6,105 bases of DNA, taken from NCBI GenBank assembly GCA_003505905.1, contig DNXM01000197.1:1-6105 (forward strand). The letters are read 5' to 3'. Source of the DNA: Oscillospiraceae bacterium. GTDB taxonomy: Bacteria; Bacillota; Clostridia; Oscillospirales; Acutalibacteraceae. This document shows positions 6,047 to 6,105 of this stretch, one piece after another. How positions within the stretch are numbered: position 1 is the stretch's first letter; each line of letters opens with the position of its first letter. Below the pieces are notes generated by a model. That model searched no databases. It was not told where the DNA came from and worked only from the letters and a program-made list of their open reading frames with translations. The translations under genes were made by a program, and so were the position numbers.

Positions 6047-6105
6047 GAAAAAGTTTCAAAAAATGAGCATTTTTTTGTGTGAGGCGACTTCTCAAAGTAA
6101 ATTCC

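Noticed and set aside
6057..6079. A-rich/T-rich inverted repeat upstream of the glycosidase promoter
   Set aside because: The stem is almost all A-T with a loop too small to fold well, and there is no clear T-run beyond it. It was not called a terminator.

Overview
All the protein-coding signal in this window is on the minus strand. The organism is probably a Gram-positive, gut-type member of Clostridia (Firmicutes). The evidence is the strong AGGAGG-like ribosome binding sites, a TTG start, lipoprotein signal peptides in place of periplasmic ones, consensus sigma-A promoters with an extended -10, and a Clostridia-like character of the encoded proteins. This is inferred from style; no taxonomic marker gene is present.

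Reading in the direction of transcription (high to low coordinates), there are three transcription units. (1) A single-gene unit at 5984-4695 encodes a 429-residue clan GH-A-like glycosidase. It has its own promoter (6046-6018) and a clear Rho-independent terminator (4671-4632). (2) A three-gene ABC importer operon follows. It comprises a lipoprotein solute-binding protein (4487-3438), an ATPase with a C-terminal TOBE-like region (3356-2292) and a fused double-domain permease (2298-631). It has a near-consensus promoter (4552-4524). A strong 11-bp hairpin separates the binding-protein gene from the ATPase gene, and the ATPase and permease genes overlap by 7 bases. (3) A second solute-binding lipoprotein of the LsrB/RhaS-like sugar-binding type starts at 470 and runs off the left edge. 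It has its own promoter, with a 16-bp near-palindrome in the -35/-10 spacer.

The importer has the layout of the FbpABC/AfuABC group (ferric iron, sugar phosphate or 2-aminoethylphosphonate uptake). The binding protein lacks the Tyr-Tyr pair expected in classical ferric-binding proteins, so a ligand other than free Fe3+ is plausible. With a glycosidase on one side and a sugar-type binding protein on the other, a carbohydrate-related locus is a reasonable but unproven reading. I found no mobile element, CRISPR array, tRNA, rRNA or obviously novel defence-type system. The more interesting points are the unresolved ligand, the cysteine-rich C-terminus of the glycosidase, the palindromes within two promoters and the intercistronic hairpin.
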